Assembly (NCBI GenBank): GCA_027924585.1 | Contig: BSBM01000436.1 | Coordinates: 8,199,001 to 8,263,000, forward strand | DNA length: 64,000 nucleotides | Reading direction: 5' to 3' | Origin: Larix kaempferi | Taxonomy: Eukaryota > Streptophyta > Pinopsida > Pinales > Pinaceae | Part shown: positions 20,802 to 33,229 of the stretch, one piece after another | Numbering within the stretch: the stretch's first letter is position 1 | Layout: each line of letters starts with the position of its first letter | The notes under the pieces: generated by a model | What the model saw: the letters and a program-made list of their open reading frames with translations, nothing else | Databases searched by the model: none | Told to the model about the DNA's origin: nothing | Translations under genes and position numbers: made by a program

Positions 20802-23800
20802 TTACCAAAAACCATCTTCCAAATTGAGACCCTCCTTGGAGAGGCTATCTACTTCTGCATTCTTCTCTCTGAAGATATGTCTAAAAGAAATCATCTTCAA
20901 TCTGTCTGCCACGCTGATAACCTCCTCGAAGATAGGCTACAAGATATAATTCCTAGGGGGTTTTCTCTTAAAGATCCAATCCACTACCAACTTCGAATCA
21001 CCAAAAATTTGGATGCTATCAATTCCATTAGATAGCGCTAGCTTCATAATGAGTTTTAGCTCCATCATTTCAACTATGTTATTTGTACTAGGGCCCAATC
21101 TAGTTGAGAAACTGGTAAAATACGTCTCTAAGGTGTATATGATGCCCCCAGCACCCCCTATTGTTGGTTGACCCTACGATGCGCCATCAAAAAAATCCCA
21201 ACTATAGGTCTTGTCAATGCATACCTCAGTAATTCTTCTAATTGGCTTTTTTATACACTTCGGCGGATGTGCTTTAAGAATGGCAAGTCCCTCAGATACT
21301 CAGTGATGTGGTTGAATGAATTTACTTTGAAATATTGTGAGGTTCCTAGCAAATCAGATACCCCAAAGGAAGATAAGCAACAAAGCTTTGTAATCATCAT
21401 TTGTTGCATTTGCAGTCCAATTGTGCATCGCTACTTCTAGATTCAAACCAACCCAAATGAGGGGTTTAACTACAATGTTGGAATCAAGTTCCCTCATTTT
21501 GTGCATATAAGTACAGTTAAGAAATAGGTGATCTCTGGTTTCATTCTCCTTATTGCATATACACACCATTCAGGACCGATCATATATTTGTTTTTGAGAT
21601 TTTCCCATACAGGAACCTTGTCCATAGGCGCTAACCAGGTAAAGATTTTGCTTTTAAGTGGACAACTCAAGTCCCATATAATCTTCGTCCACCATGGAGG
21701 AAGAGGTCGATTCTCAGCCTCACTAAGAATCTTGTACCCCAGTTTGGGTGCATAAACACCACCTTCCATGTTTCTTTCCCAAATGAGTTTTTCCGGACAG
21801 TCTTTAATTTTTACATGGCTACGATTAAGAGCTCTAATATAATTTTCCCATTTCTTGCCAAAATCGCCATCCAAACCCACCTCTGCAATTGATAACCAAA
21901 CCTATCGGTCCTGTGTGTTGTTGACCATATCGTGAATCTATTCCAGGAATATATAACCCCGGTCCCTTAAAGTCTTGGGCATATTCTCAGGAAATTGGAA
22001 GTCTATGGGGCACCCAACCCATGGATTACGTCCTATACGCATGATTCTGCCATCCCCGATGCTCCAAATAAGATGATCGCCTATGACATGATATGCTTGG
22101 ATGAATGATTTCCACATTATAGAGGAGTTCTTATGCGATTTATGTGGCATCCTGATCCATTCAATAACCGATAACGGGTGGATATACTTCTGAGTGATGA
22201 TCTATGCCCACGAACCATTGCCACTAATGACCCTCTAGATGCCTTTTCCTGCCAGCACTTTAGTGAATATGGATGGGCTCTTCATACCCCAGCCGCCCAA
22301 GTCCTTTGGAATGGCTATTTTCTCCCATGAGATCGAGTGTAAAGTATGTTTAGGAGAGTTCCCTTTCGAGATAAAATTACAACAAAGCCTTATGATCCAA
22401 TCCTATATTCCAACATGAATGTGCGCCAAAGGAGTCCAAAAGACTGGAGTGGCCTCCAAAATTGCATTCATCATAATGAGTCGGCCCCATCTAGAAATCC
22501 AATGATTACACCATAAGTTGATTCTCAATTCTATTTTTCCCACTAGCCAGGACTAATCTTTTTTAATGTAGTGATTTGGTTTTAATAAAAAACTCAAATA
22601 TCTTAATCCCAAATGGATATCCACTTCAATTAAGTCAAATTAATTGTTGATCCAGTCCATAGAGGTCTAATCATGATTTAAAAAGGAAATGGAAGATTTC
22701 CCAAAATTTATGATCATACATGTTGCTTCAGTGAATTGAGAGAGCATAACTTTGATTCCAAGTATATCACTACGGCTACCTTTTGTGAATATCATGATAT
22801 CATCCATGAAAAGAAGGCGTGTGATATTGAGGGTACCACTTATTTTTAATCATTTAAAAGCACCATAGCACTTAAGGTGGAGAATTATATTGCTTAGACC
22901 CTCGATGATCAAGAGGAAGAGTAATGGGGCTAGGGGGCATCTCTGTCTAAGCCCCCTACTTGGTCTAAAGAAATCTGAGGCCGCTCGATTAATTAAAACC
23001 ACAAATGAGATAAATTATACACATGAGAGCACCCAGTTCACAAAAGGAAAAGGAAATCTTGGTTGGAGCATGATAAGCCTAATATAGGTCCAATTTGAGC
23101 GATCGTAGGCTTTGGATAAGTCTACCTTGAAGATGACAGCAAGTCTGGTTTTTGTCTTAGCTTAATGGAAAACTTCTTGTGTTGAACCAATTGCATCATG
23201 TATCTAACGTCCCGCTAGAAAGGAAAATTGTTCCTTATAAACTAAGTCTGAAAGGATTCCCTTGATCCTCCTGGAAATTACCTTAGCAATCACTTTGTAA
23301 ATATAGTTACAAAGTGATATTGGGTGGAAGTTATCAAAAGAAGATGGCTTGTCCGCTTTCGGGATCAGAGAGATGAATGTTGTATTAAAAGCTATTAGGA
23401 TCTTGCTCGATTGCTTGGATTCTTCAATCACTGCTAAGAGATATGTTTCCACAAAATCCATGAAAGCTTCAAAAAAATCGATCGGAAAGCCATCGGGGTC
23501 GGGGATTTTATCTTTTTGTAGTGATCGTATAGCCAATATTAATTCTTCAATGGTGAATCTTTCCATTATACTTACTTTGTACTCACCATTCACATATTCT
23601 GGAAAAAGTGCAATCGTAGACATCATCTGCCCAATAAAGGCCTGCGAATCTTCTTTGAAGAGCTGATTAAAATGTGAAACCCCTGCATCAGCAGGGTCTT
23701 TCAATCCAGAGATCTATGTGCCATCCTTTTTATCGATATGCCAGATAGAGTTTACTTGATTCCTGTGTTTCAGGTGACTATGAAAATACTTAGTGTTGTC

Positions 23801-24885
23801 ATCACCCTTTTGGATCCAAATGACCCTACTTTTGAGCCTCTAGAGGACTTCTTTTTCCAAGAGAATGCTCCTTTAGTGATATTCCTTTTCCATAATATCC
23901 ACTTTTTCCTCAACTGAGGGGGGGCTTGCTGGATTGATAGCATGGTAATTATCCAGGAAGGATTCGATGTTGCTGAGTTCGACTTTGTTGGTTTTCCTTC
24001 TTTCTACTTCCCTCTCAGTGGATAAGATCTTGATCTTAGTAAGGTTCTTGTGGAAGCACAACCTTGTCGAATTATGAATATTCCTATCATAGTGAGTCTA
24101 GGAGGATCTCACCAAATTCTTGTACTCCTCTGCCTTAAGCCATGTTGAGTAGAACTTAAAGGGAATGGGAGGGTTGTCCCTACCTACTGCCAATTCCAGG
24201 ATGATGGGTAGATGGTATGAGAAACTAGCTCCCCCGACCCATTGCTTAATGCCAATAGGAGCATGTATTAATCCTTCATTAACAAGAAACCAATCCAACC
24301 TTTTAGCAACACTGTGGTAGCTCGTTCTCATATTCCGCCATGTCGGTCTAAGTTTGATGCATGAGATATCGTACAGAGAGGAATCATCAAGTCTTCGAAC
24401 AAAATATTCAAACATATTTTCTTTGTGTGACGACACACCCCAAGATTCAGCTTCACTTCTCGAGAAATTTAAATCACCGCCAATAATCAAGTTTTCAGAA
24501 GTGATAAAATGCACTCTGAAAATACATTCCCAATAGTTTATCATGTGGGTATTCGGTCCATAAATGTTGACCAGAGTAATTGTGTTTCCAAAATCCCTAA
24601 AAACCATAACCATGCTCAATCCAGATGAGAAGGCCCAAGTGTTAGTACAAAGAACTGAGGAGGTTTTCCATCCCATGACTAAACCTCTTGAACAGTCTAG
24701 AGCATCAACACAGGTGAAATCTCATATAGGTAGAAAGAATCTAAGATCTATAATAATGGTGTCTCTAGTTGCTAGGGTCTCTTGTAACATAATCATCGAG
24801 GGTTTATGAACTTCAATGAGTCTCTTGAGGCCAATATTTTTTTAGGGTAGCCCCAGTCCTCTAACATTGATGGACAAGACAATCG
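20802..24885 (-). pseudogene. L1-C ORF2: endonuclease, RT, zf-RVT, RNase H, many stops and shifts
   Basis: Reading downward: SINVRGLG and MLQETL near 24870-24770, then the endonuclease at 24676-24098 with LIIGGDLNFSRSEAESWG and KRLDWFLV (SDH degraded to SYH). The linker follows with a zone of frameshifts. RT at 23704-23204 has LIPKADKPSSFDNFHPISLCN and KVIAKVISRRIKG, later KVDLSKAYDRS-like sequence near 23110 and an FMDD box near 22800. zf-RVT is at 21880-21354 with CVYAI...NETRDHLFLNC. RNase H runs from about 21180 (FDGAS, GAGGI, IFGDSKLVVDW) to TAA 20802. The copy is non-functional. Confidence 0.85.
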
Positions 24886-24950
24886 TGGGGGCATCCCGAT
24901 ATGACTGGGATTGCAATCTCAAAGAATACCTTTTAGAGTGTGTTGTCGGC

Positions 24951-25178
24951 CTACCTGTACTTTGTAGAAGGACTTATCTCTAGCCGAGGCCATAACCGAG
25001 ACCCTTCCTCTAAGTCTCGGGGGTAAGGGGGGTGATAAGGAGAAAAAACCTCCTGTCTGCGAAGAGGATAAAAACGTTTTGTTGCAGGATCACATAAAGT
25101 ATGGATGCTTAACAATAGGAGGGGGGTCCTAAATGTCTTCCGGGGGGCAAAGGTTTCCGATGGCGAGGGAAAGTCCAA
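24951..25178 (-). pseudogene. L1-C ORF1 C-terminal remnant
   Basis: One frame here reads PRLRGRVSVMASAR followed by a RQHTLKG motif, matching the ORF1 tails of L1-E (near 37998) and L1-F (near 50110). Only the last part of ORF1 survives because the element is 5'-truncated. Confidence 0.55.
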
Positions 25179-25201
25179 GCGGGTTCTTGCTAAATGAATA
25201 A

Positions 25202-25218
25202 ATTGTTAATAAATGAGT
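25202..25218. repeat. Right target-site duplication of L1-C
   Basis: ATTGTTAATAAATGAGT, identical to 20474-20490. Confidence 0.93.
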
Positions 25219-25500
25219 TAGTGAATTAAAGCACATCACATGTATTTCATTTTATTTAACTTAGTTAAAAAAATGTATTAAGTCATTTAAGGAATTCTTT
25301 GTGAAAGTAATGTGGATGTTCAATAGAGTAATCTTAATAATGTTCAATAGAGGATAAATGATGCTCAAAACAAATCCGTTTTCAATAAAATTTCCTAACC
25401 CTATTCCAACAAAATATTGACCTCTCATTATGAATCTAACATGCTCATAGTTCCGCATGTAATGGAACCATGCCCCAATGGCTTTCTTATTTCAATCAGT
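25219..25500. repeat. Dispersed repeat R2, copy 1
   Basis: The segment from about 25258 (ACTTAGTTAA, ATGTATTAAGTCATTT) to AATGGCTTTC near 25480 aligns with 46812-47025 in the same order with about 70-75 percent identity by eye. The class is unknown. Confidence 0.6.
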
Positions 25501-25559
25501 TCGATTGAATTTGGAATCAATAGAGTTTAAAACAATACTAAATACATCACATCCTTTGA

Positions 25560-26390
25560 TTTTTTTTCCACGGAAAAAAAATTTGCATTCTATTAATAAA
25601 ATCATAGCACATTATTCATAACCCGTAGGTATAAATATGCAAAAGCACTAAAAAAACCATTGAAACAAAACCACTCAAAGAGAGCAAGAAAAACAAGAAA
25701 GGGGCCATAAAATAAGGCCATCTAAGATGATCTAAGGATCTAAGTCTTTCCTAAAATAACGCTCATGCACACCTGCACAGCATCACAGGCCATTTTAAAT
25801 ATGAAGTCATCCCTTGCATGTATCTTCATATTCAATTTCCAATGTCGGGGGCCATAGCTCAACCTTTCCTCTGCCTTTGGGATAAAAAACGTTCACAACA
25901 AAACAGAGTCGTAATGGGCCATCGCGCACATACATAAATGGTAGCCGCTGATAGAAGCACCAGCAATAAAACCTCGACCACTGCATACTAGGTGTGATGG
26001 CACCTCACCACTCACCATAGTCGCCGACAAAGGAAAATAGACTGCAGCAAACTAGGTGTGAAGGCACCTCTCCTCTCGGCAGGCTTGAACAACTGCCCCA
26101 AACAAAATATTTGGAAGAAACCCTTGTCCGCAACAAGCAAGAAGTTCCCCATCGTGCGCAGAACCAGGGTCCTTTACCCCATCATTGTCGTCATCGCCGC
26201 TGTAGGAGTGCCCAAGGGAGCTCCATCGTCCACGGGTCGTCGTGCAAGGGCCACCATCCATTATTCGGGAAAAAAACAGGCCATTAAACCACCCTCAATC
26301 ATCCTTCCAGTAATCCTCTTAGGGTGTATGGGGCAGGCGGGTATGGAAGGAACGCTAACCGTCAGGTTCAAAAGCTAAAATCAACTCTCA
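25560..26390 (-). mobile_element. 3' part of a 5'-truncated LINE-like retroposon
   Basis: The minus strand ends TTTTATTAATAGAATGC, a T/A-rich block, then CCGTGG and eight A (25567-25560). This is the standard 3' end of plant LINEs. The body to about 26390 is GC-richer and has no recognisable RT or RNase H motif. The 5' border is uncertain and no target duplication was found. Confidence 0.5.
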
Positions 26391-26619
26391 AAACTTGACC
26401 TAAGTTGCAGAGCAGAAAGGGAATTGCGTTTTTCTCTTATTCACATTATCTAAATCAAAGGTCTATTCCCCTCTATTTAAACACTCATATTAATATACAT
26501 GTTTTCTCTTTGTTGTGACTTAATCATAATAGTGATGGGATTCGTAAGGACTTTTTGAGTTATACTTTCTACTTATTTATTATCTCATGTGATATTTGGC
26601 TTCGACTATTAATAAATTA
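26391..26619. other. Unannotated AT-rich spacer
   Basis: I see no coding, RNA or repeat structure in this stretch. Confidence 0.4.
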
Positions 26620-26850
26620 CACAAATAATTTGTAAAATAAGGGGCATCGAAAAGACTAGTATTTTATGGTGGTATGTTTTCTCCATATTTATTGTCTACT
26701 TATCGAAATAAAATAATATTGGAAAGAAATACTTTGGAAACTAAGGGACATTTAACTATTTGTAAGTTAAGGTAGTATGTTATCTCCATATATGTCTTTA
26801 TTTACCCATTTGTTATCTTTAAACCCAAGTCTTAAGATGTAAGGGGTTTA
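26620..26850. repeat. Dispersed AT-rich repeat R, second copy
   Basis: Similar to 10480-10801, centred on ATTTTATGGTGGTATGTTTT. It lies immediately before the 3' end of L1-D. Confidence 0.5.
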
Positions 26851-27025
26851 CTTCATTTTTTTTCTAGAAGAAAAAAAGTCCCTTAGATTGAATTAAAAGA
26901 ACTACAATTTTTCATGTCCCACAGACAATTTTAACATATTCGCGGTGTTACAATATCCCTAAGTATCAACAATGATAATCTCAGTCCAGGTATATTAATC
27001 TAACAAATAGTATCCATATGACACC

Positions 27026-27541
27026 TTAAAATATATCATGAGTACAAAAACCTACTCTAAATACATCACTTGTGTATATATTTAAAACAAGAAACTGTAC
27101 ATAGATGCGAAATCTCAATTCTGCAATGATATTATGGCCATGATATTCCTTTAATAGTGCCCAGCCATCAGTTAAATCCAGGGACTGCTTTGACAATAGA
27201 TCTTCCTTCATGTTGTAATTCCTGGATATATGAGAAAAACCAATATCATCAAAAAGTGTTACTAAATCCTTAACCTGATTCATCCAGTATGCCAATAATG
27301 GAACCTGTAAGTTATGGATTCCCAAGATCCACTCAATGATTACTAAGGAATCACCAAGGATCTGTATCATGTTTAACCTCTTCATGTGTGCCAGGTACAT
27401 TACCCCATAGAGGGATACCATTTCCACACGGGTATTAGTACCCTCTCCACAACCGATCATGAGTTCAAAGTAATGCTCAGGATCAAGAAAGATAATGCAC
27501 CCAACACCACATCTGCACATTTGTGCAGTGCCGTCGAACAA
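27026..27541 (-). pseudogene. L1-D RNase H domain
   Basis: The domain degrades RNA in RNA:DNA hybrids during LINE cDNA synthesis. The Asp of FDG, the Glu of RVEM and the Asp of LGDS are present, and the last motif reads MKEDLLSKQS. The frame is open for 171 codons but is cut off from the rest of ORF2 by element X. Confidence 0.85.
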
Positions 27542-27671
27542 CCCGACCGGTAATTATTTGGATGCAACCTTCGACAGGTATAGTTAATGACATAATATGA
27601 TATATAAGCTATAGTTCTAGTCAATGAGTAACTTTGATTCTCAAATAGAATGGAGTTCCAGAATCACCAAA

Positions 27672-27676
27672 GACCC
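27672..27676. repeat. Putative left target duplication of element X
   Basis: GACCC next to TGTTGATG. Compare AACCC at 34204-34208. Confidence 0.5.
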
Positions 27677-28571
27677 TGTTGATGCCCCGAAGATCGCAGC
27701 ATCAAGCAGAAAGGGATTCTCCCCAATAAACTATCCCAATTAGATTGTCCATCGTTTGGTGTGGGGAATCCGTCCGGTTAACGGTTCCGGCTACCGTAAG
27801 ATTTAAAGTTTGCTATTCTTTCTACTGGTTACGGCCCGATCCACCGTTTATGTATTTTATTTTAAAGATGATATGCAAGTTCCCTAAGCTAATTTAATCT
27901 AAATGCAGAGCTGAAACAAATCTGTATCTAAAACTTGAAATAAATCTAATCTATCCTTGCAAGGAGCAAAACTGTAAATATAAGTAATGTGCTGAAAGAA
28001 AGATCTAAAGATCAACAGGTAGCCATTAAATCATAAAGATGCATCTACAGCGAGAGGTTAAAGATATAAAAGATAGCTTTTAATCCGCATGAAAACACTC
28101 TATTACTCATTTTGGAGAAACATCATTGCACAGAAAATAGTAAGATCATTCATTACACAGAAATAATTCAGAACAATAAGGAAAGATCTCACAGCAGTGT
28201 CTGAATGTCACAAGAATAATCCAGCGAGCATCTAATCCACATTTAAAGGCAAAGACGTCCTCTCCAGGCTCTTATTAGGAAAAATCGCTTTCTTGGAGCA
28301 AGCTACAAAGTAGTTTGTACAAGCTAAGAAAATTCTTTTCCCTGCAAAAAGTCCTTCTATTCTTCCCTTAATATTCTATTTATAACTTTACAAAATGCTC
28401 CTTGAGCTGATAGGTGTACCCTAATTCTGGAATATTCTAATTTGGATTTTGGTGTACAATTACCTATTTCCCAGATTTGTGGGACACCTTTCATACAAGA
28501 CAAAATGACAGCTAGCTGTCCTTTTAAAGTATTTACAAAATAAAGGAAATAAAACAAATCAACTTCTGATT
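27677..28571 (-). other. 3' region of element X with internal TATA-like site
   Basis: About 895 bp lie between the gene stop and the X border. The minus strand contains TTATAAATAGAATATT near 28382-28367, then pyrimidine-rich stretches, and finishes GGGGCATCAACA. The TATA-like site within a terminal region and the CA end resemble an LTR, but I found no second copy near 34203. Confidence 0.4.
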
Positions 28572-31500
28572 TCAGCTGGCTTCTTTCTGTTGATTTACTG
28601 ATCCGTCTCCAACAAGAGGCTCGCTTGCAGATGCTTGGCCATCCATGCTCTGTATATGAGTGGCCCATAAATTAATCTCTTTCACTATAATCTTGCCCCG
28701 AACAGATACCGTCACTTTTGCCGCAATTTCATGTTTGCGTAGATCTGTTTTGACCTGTGCTGCCCCTGTTGCAGCCTCTTGAGCGATTGCTTATAGAAAG
28801 TAAACATGTATAGCAGGCTGAGCAACGAACTGTTGAAGCTCATCTTGGGTCATCACCTCTACCTTTCTGATGTACTCCAAATCCTTGTCCAACTAATTTT
28901 GCAATTCTGTTAGCCGTTGTTCTTGTGTTGGGAATTCATAGATAGACTCCGGCAGGATCAAGTGGCACTTGCTGAAAGATTCTTTAATCTTAGAGTAGAA
29001 AGAGTGACACTTGCGGACATTCCTTTTAATCTCTAGGCTTAGCCTAGCGCCACAGTCTTTACTGAAATCCAGAACTCCTGCATCTAGGTCACATTCGTCT
29101 TCAGTGGGGACGCGCAAGCATGAGGGGAATCCCGATTTTCCTTTTCTCCATTCAAACTGCTGCTTTAATTCCTCCACATGTTTGGAAAATTTGTCCCTGT
29201 TCCTCAAAGCTCCGCCTTCGATGACTAACATTTTATTAATCATTTCTTTCACGCTGCAAACCTCATGTGAGATCTGTACTAGCAACTGATGGGCTTTTAT
29301 CCGCATATCACATGCTTGCTTGTGAAAGGTGAGCAAATCTTGCTTGTTTTCTGCTGCATCTTTGAGTTGACCCAATAATTGCTCCTTTTCTTTAACTAGC
29401 CCTTCATACTCATGCTCATGGAGATGAACTTGTTTAGCTCTGTTGGCCTCGAGTTCCTCTAATTCTGTTATGCGGGCTTTTAAATTCTTTTGCTCATCTT
29501 CCGAAATGGCCAACTGCATTTCTAATGAGTTTTTCTCATTCTTAAGCTGAAGAACTTCTGAATTCAACATTGACTGCTATTCTACCAACTCATTGTATTT
29601 CCCTTTCAATTTATTTGCCTCCAACACCTCCCTCTTCCTATCATCTCTGATCTTAAAACATTGATCCCTGTAATGCTTTACTTGATCCAACAAAAGATCA
29701 GTATTGGCTTTACTTGCTTCGGCTGATGCCACAGTGCATTTGGCTTGGAACGAGGGGTCAACATCAGTTCTTTGGACCAATGTGGTCTCTGATACCCATA
29801 ATTCATATTCGTCAACCCCGCTTTCCATTTTCTTTACCCTCCTATCAATGATGGCCCTTTTCTGCTCATGGAAATATACAGTATCTAGGTCTGCTACTTT
29901 GCGCTGCTTCCTGGGGTTGTATGGGGTCAGTGCCAATCCTCCTGTAGAATCCACCCCTTCTTGAGTTGTTCTTGGAGAGTCCATCAATAGTGGGTCCAAC
30001 TCCATGTCTTTCGGAGTACATGGTTCCTGCTCGGGGAGCTTTTCGGTTTGCTCCTTCTCCTGCCTTCTTGCTGACTCTTCCTGCTGTGCCTGTAATCTAG
30101 CTACTTCTTCTGTCAGGAGCCTTTCTTCTTCCTCATGCTGCTGCTTGGCATATTTCTCTTGGAGCACACGATCTTCTTCTTCCTTCTGGATCCTAGCGGC
30201 CTCTTCCTGCTGTTTCAACTGAGAGGCTTGCTCTTGTTGCTCCCTTGCAGCTTCCTCTTGCTGAAGCTTGCCAGTCAACTCACTTTGAATTCTTGCTTCT
30301 TCTTGGTCCTGCTGCTGCTTGAGGGCTTGTTCTTGGAGCACTCTGTCCTACTCCTCCTGCTCTAATCCTGATGTATGTTCTAATTGCGAGGCTGAGGCCT
30401 CCTGCTCCCTTTGGATCAGACCAACGGGTTTGGGGCTCGGATTCTTCACATTTTTCTTCTTGTAATGCTTCCCCAACGCAGTCAGGTTGCAGGCGCTCCT
30501 GAAGAATTCCTTGTTTCGGTCCATAGCATGAGCATATTCAAAAGAGATCTTGAGGTCTGCACAATGCTGATTGGCCGCATCGCAGGGGTCATGCCTTCTG
30601 AAAGGGACCGTGCCAAAATGGAAAACTTCTAAGCCTTGAGCGTAGTTTTCCCCATCTCTTGCTCTCAGAAGGCTGTAAGCTCCGATGGTAAATGGCATGG
30701 GAGGATGTGAGGAGGATACATGCTCTTCTTTCGATCTGTTAAGATCTTACTTATTGCGCCGGTGCCGAAGAGTTGTCTTACGGCCTCCTTGTGAATTACA
30801 AAATCTGTAACATACCGAGGGAGCATAAATGGAGCTTGAGTTCCTCCACTCATCCTGATGTATGTGCCTTCAGCAATGTGATAATAGTCCCCGAATGCTT
30901 CAATGATAGGCATTGCATTCTCCGACATACAATCTAGTTCTTCTATGAAAATAAGCTGGTACAATGGCATGATAAATCTCTCGCAAATCATTTTGTAGTG
31001 GTTTGCGTATTTACTTGCCCACGTACATTGATAAGCCATGAAGAGAGCAGTTTCTTTTGGCTTCCACGAGCAACCCAAGTCCGGGAACGTATGCTTGCTT
31101 AACAAACAGTCAATCAAGTATGAAGACATGAAAAACTCTGCCTTCTTTTGGGTTAGACCTCCCTGGGCCACTGTCAGCTGCAAGGCCAAACTGTCTGAAA
31201 TTATATCAGCCCAGTTACAGATGGTGCCATTCATGGCTATATGGAACATCACTGGCACCCATCCGATCTTAAACACATTGGCATTAGGCATGCCAAAGAG
31301 TCGACTCAACATCAGCACGACGAGTCAGTGAGGAGTCTTTAGGAGGCTTCTTTCATATTCATTGTTCTGCCTCTTCCTAATCTGCCTGTCGTTTATCGTC
31401 ATCTTCCGGGTAGATTCTAGGGGGTCCATTGGATGTCTTGCTATCCAATCATCGTCCAAACAAGCTCTGTGTGAAGGAAATATGTAGGCAGCAGCAACAT

Positions 31501-31927
31501 GCTCGGGAGCGAAAGATGTCAGGTTCAACCCATTTTTATCATTCATGAGCCTCGTGTCGGTCTGGATGTGGGGAATTAGCCATCCAATAACTTCAGAACA
31601 AGGGAACAATTCGGGACGAGTTGTTGCCTTATGCAAACAAGACCTTCGGATGTTGGCATACACCAGAGCATCCTCTATGGAGGTTGTTGTACTATCCCGA
31701 GCCATAATGAACCTGTACAGATCGCCCCATTGAAATTCAGGGGCAGAACTCCCAGGGGGAACACCAGTGGTAGCTTGTGTGTCAGCAAACATCGTCTCGA
31801 GAGAAGTATCTAATAGGATTTCCACATCTGAGTCTGAGTTTCTTTTCTGCGCGGCCTTCTTCTTTGCTGACCTCCTATGCATGATAATCCCGTGGTGAGC
31901 AAGGTAATGTAAATAAGGAGTATGCAT
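28572..31927 (-). pseudogene. Unrecognised long coiled-coil gene in element X
   Basis: A nearly continuous minus-strand gene of roughly 1100 codons from ATG 31927 (or 31882, MHRRSAKKK, NLS-like) to TGA 28572. The N-terminal 400 residues look globular: FQWGDLYRFIM, MPNANVFKIGWVPVMFHIAM and FFMSSYLIDCLL. A Q/E-rich coiled coil (about 30370-30010) with repeated QQEEAAR-type units follows, then TPYNPRKQRKVADLDTVYF, another heptad-rich region (29570-29300) and a C-terminal part with a cluster of acidic and cysteine residues. Breaks: TGA 31325, a frameshift near 30690, TAG 30348, TAG 29577, TAG 28893 and one TAA near 28790. I do not recognise the family; a plant transposon-associated protein is possible. 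Confidence 0.7.
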
Positions 31928-31939
31928 ACATTCAGTCAA

Positions 31940-33228
31940 CTGTTGAAATGCAAGGTGACAAAAATTTTGACAGAGCTGGATTTAGGGAGATGATTTTCAA
32001 GCATGGGCAATAGTTATGGCAAGATTCAGAATATACCACTTTCACAACATGGGTGCTGTTTCAAAAATAATCAATCTCACCACAATTTCAGCTATCAATT
32101 CACAATTCGAGAACATGAGAAATATTAGAAGCAAATGTCAGTAAGTTACACAAGATGTTGTTATTTCATAAATCAGACAAATTGAAACATAGCTTAAGAT
32201 CATAGCCACTTTGACTTTATGTTTATAGGGCTTATCATAGTCAGGCCAGCTCATAACAATAAGCAGGATATCAACATGGCGGAGGGGTGGCAAGATAATC
32301 TTTTATTTGTGCCACTCATTTTACAGCGCACAGGTGTCTTTTACAATTCCACACAACTTACTGGGAAGAAGGGATCGGAACAATAATGGTGCAAAGGCAA
32401 TTTCAGGAATGCGCGAGCCTAAAGAAAATTTATGTGCTAGCGCCTAAATCTTAACATGCGCTAGCCAAAGCTATTTTATGCACTATTGTTGAAATTGTAC
32501 ATGCGCCATCCTAACATTATTTCTGCGCCAGCGGCTAACATCTATATGTGGTATTTTCGTGCGCCAATGTTTGAACGAATTTTTATGCGCCGGCACTTGA
32601 TAGTGGAGTTTGCGCAAAGATGGGAAAAAACACATAGCTGCTGGCCTCTATCAGTTAAAAGAAATCAGGCTTGGTTATCCAGTTTCCAAGTGGGCTCGGT
32701 GGGTTGATTTAACACATCCCAAGGTAGTTTTGGACAAGCGTTGTGGGTTTTATGCACCCTCGGCGTGAATGAATCAATGCTCTCCATTGATCTCTGTGCA
32801 GTTTACCCTGGTGTCCATAGAATAAGACTCTTAGCTGCAAGAACGGGAAGAAGCGGGTCTTACGCGCAGAATTCGCTTGGCAGCGAGTTTCGCTTTTTCA
32901 TGGGGTGTCGCGTGAAGGCAACTTCTACGGGTTTGAGCTTAGAACAGAACTCTGTGGCCATTAAGATACTACCGGGACGACTCAGGGATACCAAGATATG
33001 CAAAAACTTACTCAGGACGCCGAGGACATGATGGCAGAACAAATTTCATGCTCGTACGCGAGAACAAAGATTTTCGGGTTTCGGTTCGCATAGGGCGACT
33101 TCGGATTCTCATTTTGGGACCAAGGACGAGACTAATCGTTCTATGCCCTCAAAGCTCCTTGAAGAGTATGCAAAGAAATTCCTATGGTGTAAAACAAACT
33201 CATGAAAATGAAAGGGGAAAAGAGCCTA
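31940..33228 (-). other. Possible first intron / upstream region of the element X gene
   Basis: On the minus strand CTGACAG is followed by a donor GTAGGC at 33229-33224. A pyrimidine-rich stretch ending TTTCAACAG (acceptor at 31941-31940) lies just before the long frame. Joining these two sites directly would meet a TGA, so either the splice sites are others or the copy is damaged. The region also holds the first TGCGC cluster. Confidence 0.3.
32410..32615. repeat. TGCGC motif cluster 1
   Basis: TGCGC with C, T, G or A next occurs at 32410, 32457, 32502, 32524, 32560, 32586 and 32610, plus AGCGCC at 32439, in otherwise AT-rich DNA. The spacing is irregular (20-50 bp). Confidence 0.6.
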
Positions 33229-33229
33229 C

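Larger units (their letters stand above)
20491..25201 (-). mobile_element. L1-C: 5'-truncated L1-type LINE with 17-bp target duplication
   Basis: Bounded by the perfect 17-bp repeat ATTGTTAATAAATGAGT. A T-run at about 20496-20508 is the minus-strand poly(A) tail. The element keeps only the end of ORF1 (25178-24951), all of ORF2 in broken form and the 3' UTR, 4.7 kb in total. It is the same subfamily as L1-E and L1-F. It landed at the 5' junction of L1-B: their target duplications share four bases. Confidence 0.92.
26856..27676 (-). mobile_element. L1-D, 3' part: RNase H, 3' UTR and poly(A)
   Basis: The T-run at 26856-26863 (minus-strand poly(A)) is followed by CTAGAAGAAAAAAAG, the reverse complement of the L1-A 3' end. 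The RNase H frame at 27541-27026 reads MFDGTAQMCRCGVGC, GEGTNTRVEMVSLYG and ILGDSLVIIEWILG, closely following L1-A (MFDGAAQLDLCGAGC). The sequence 27676-27542 continues upstream with NSILFEN and SYYVINY, matching the L1-A linker. Immediately above 27676 the LINE breaks off and resumes at 34204. Confidence 0.88.

Noticed and set aside
26058-26378. 106-codon plus-strand frame
   Set aside because: It is antisense to a retroposon 3' region, with biased composition and no domain.
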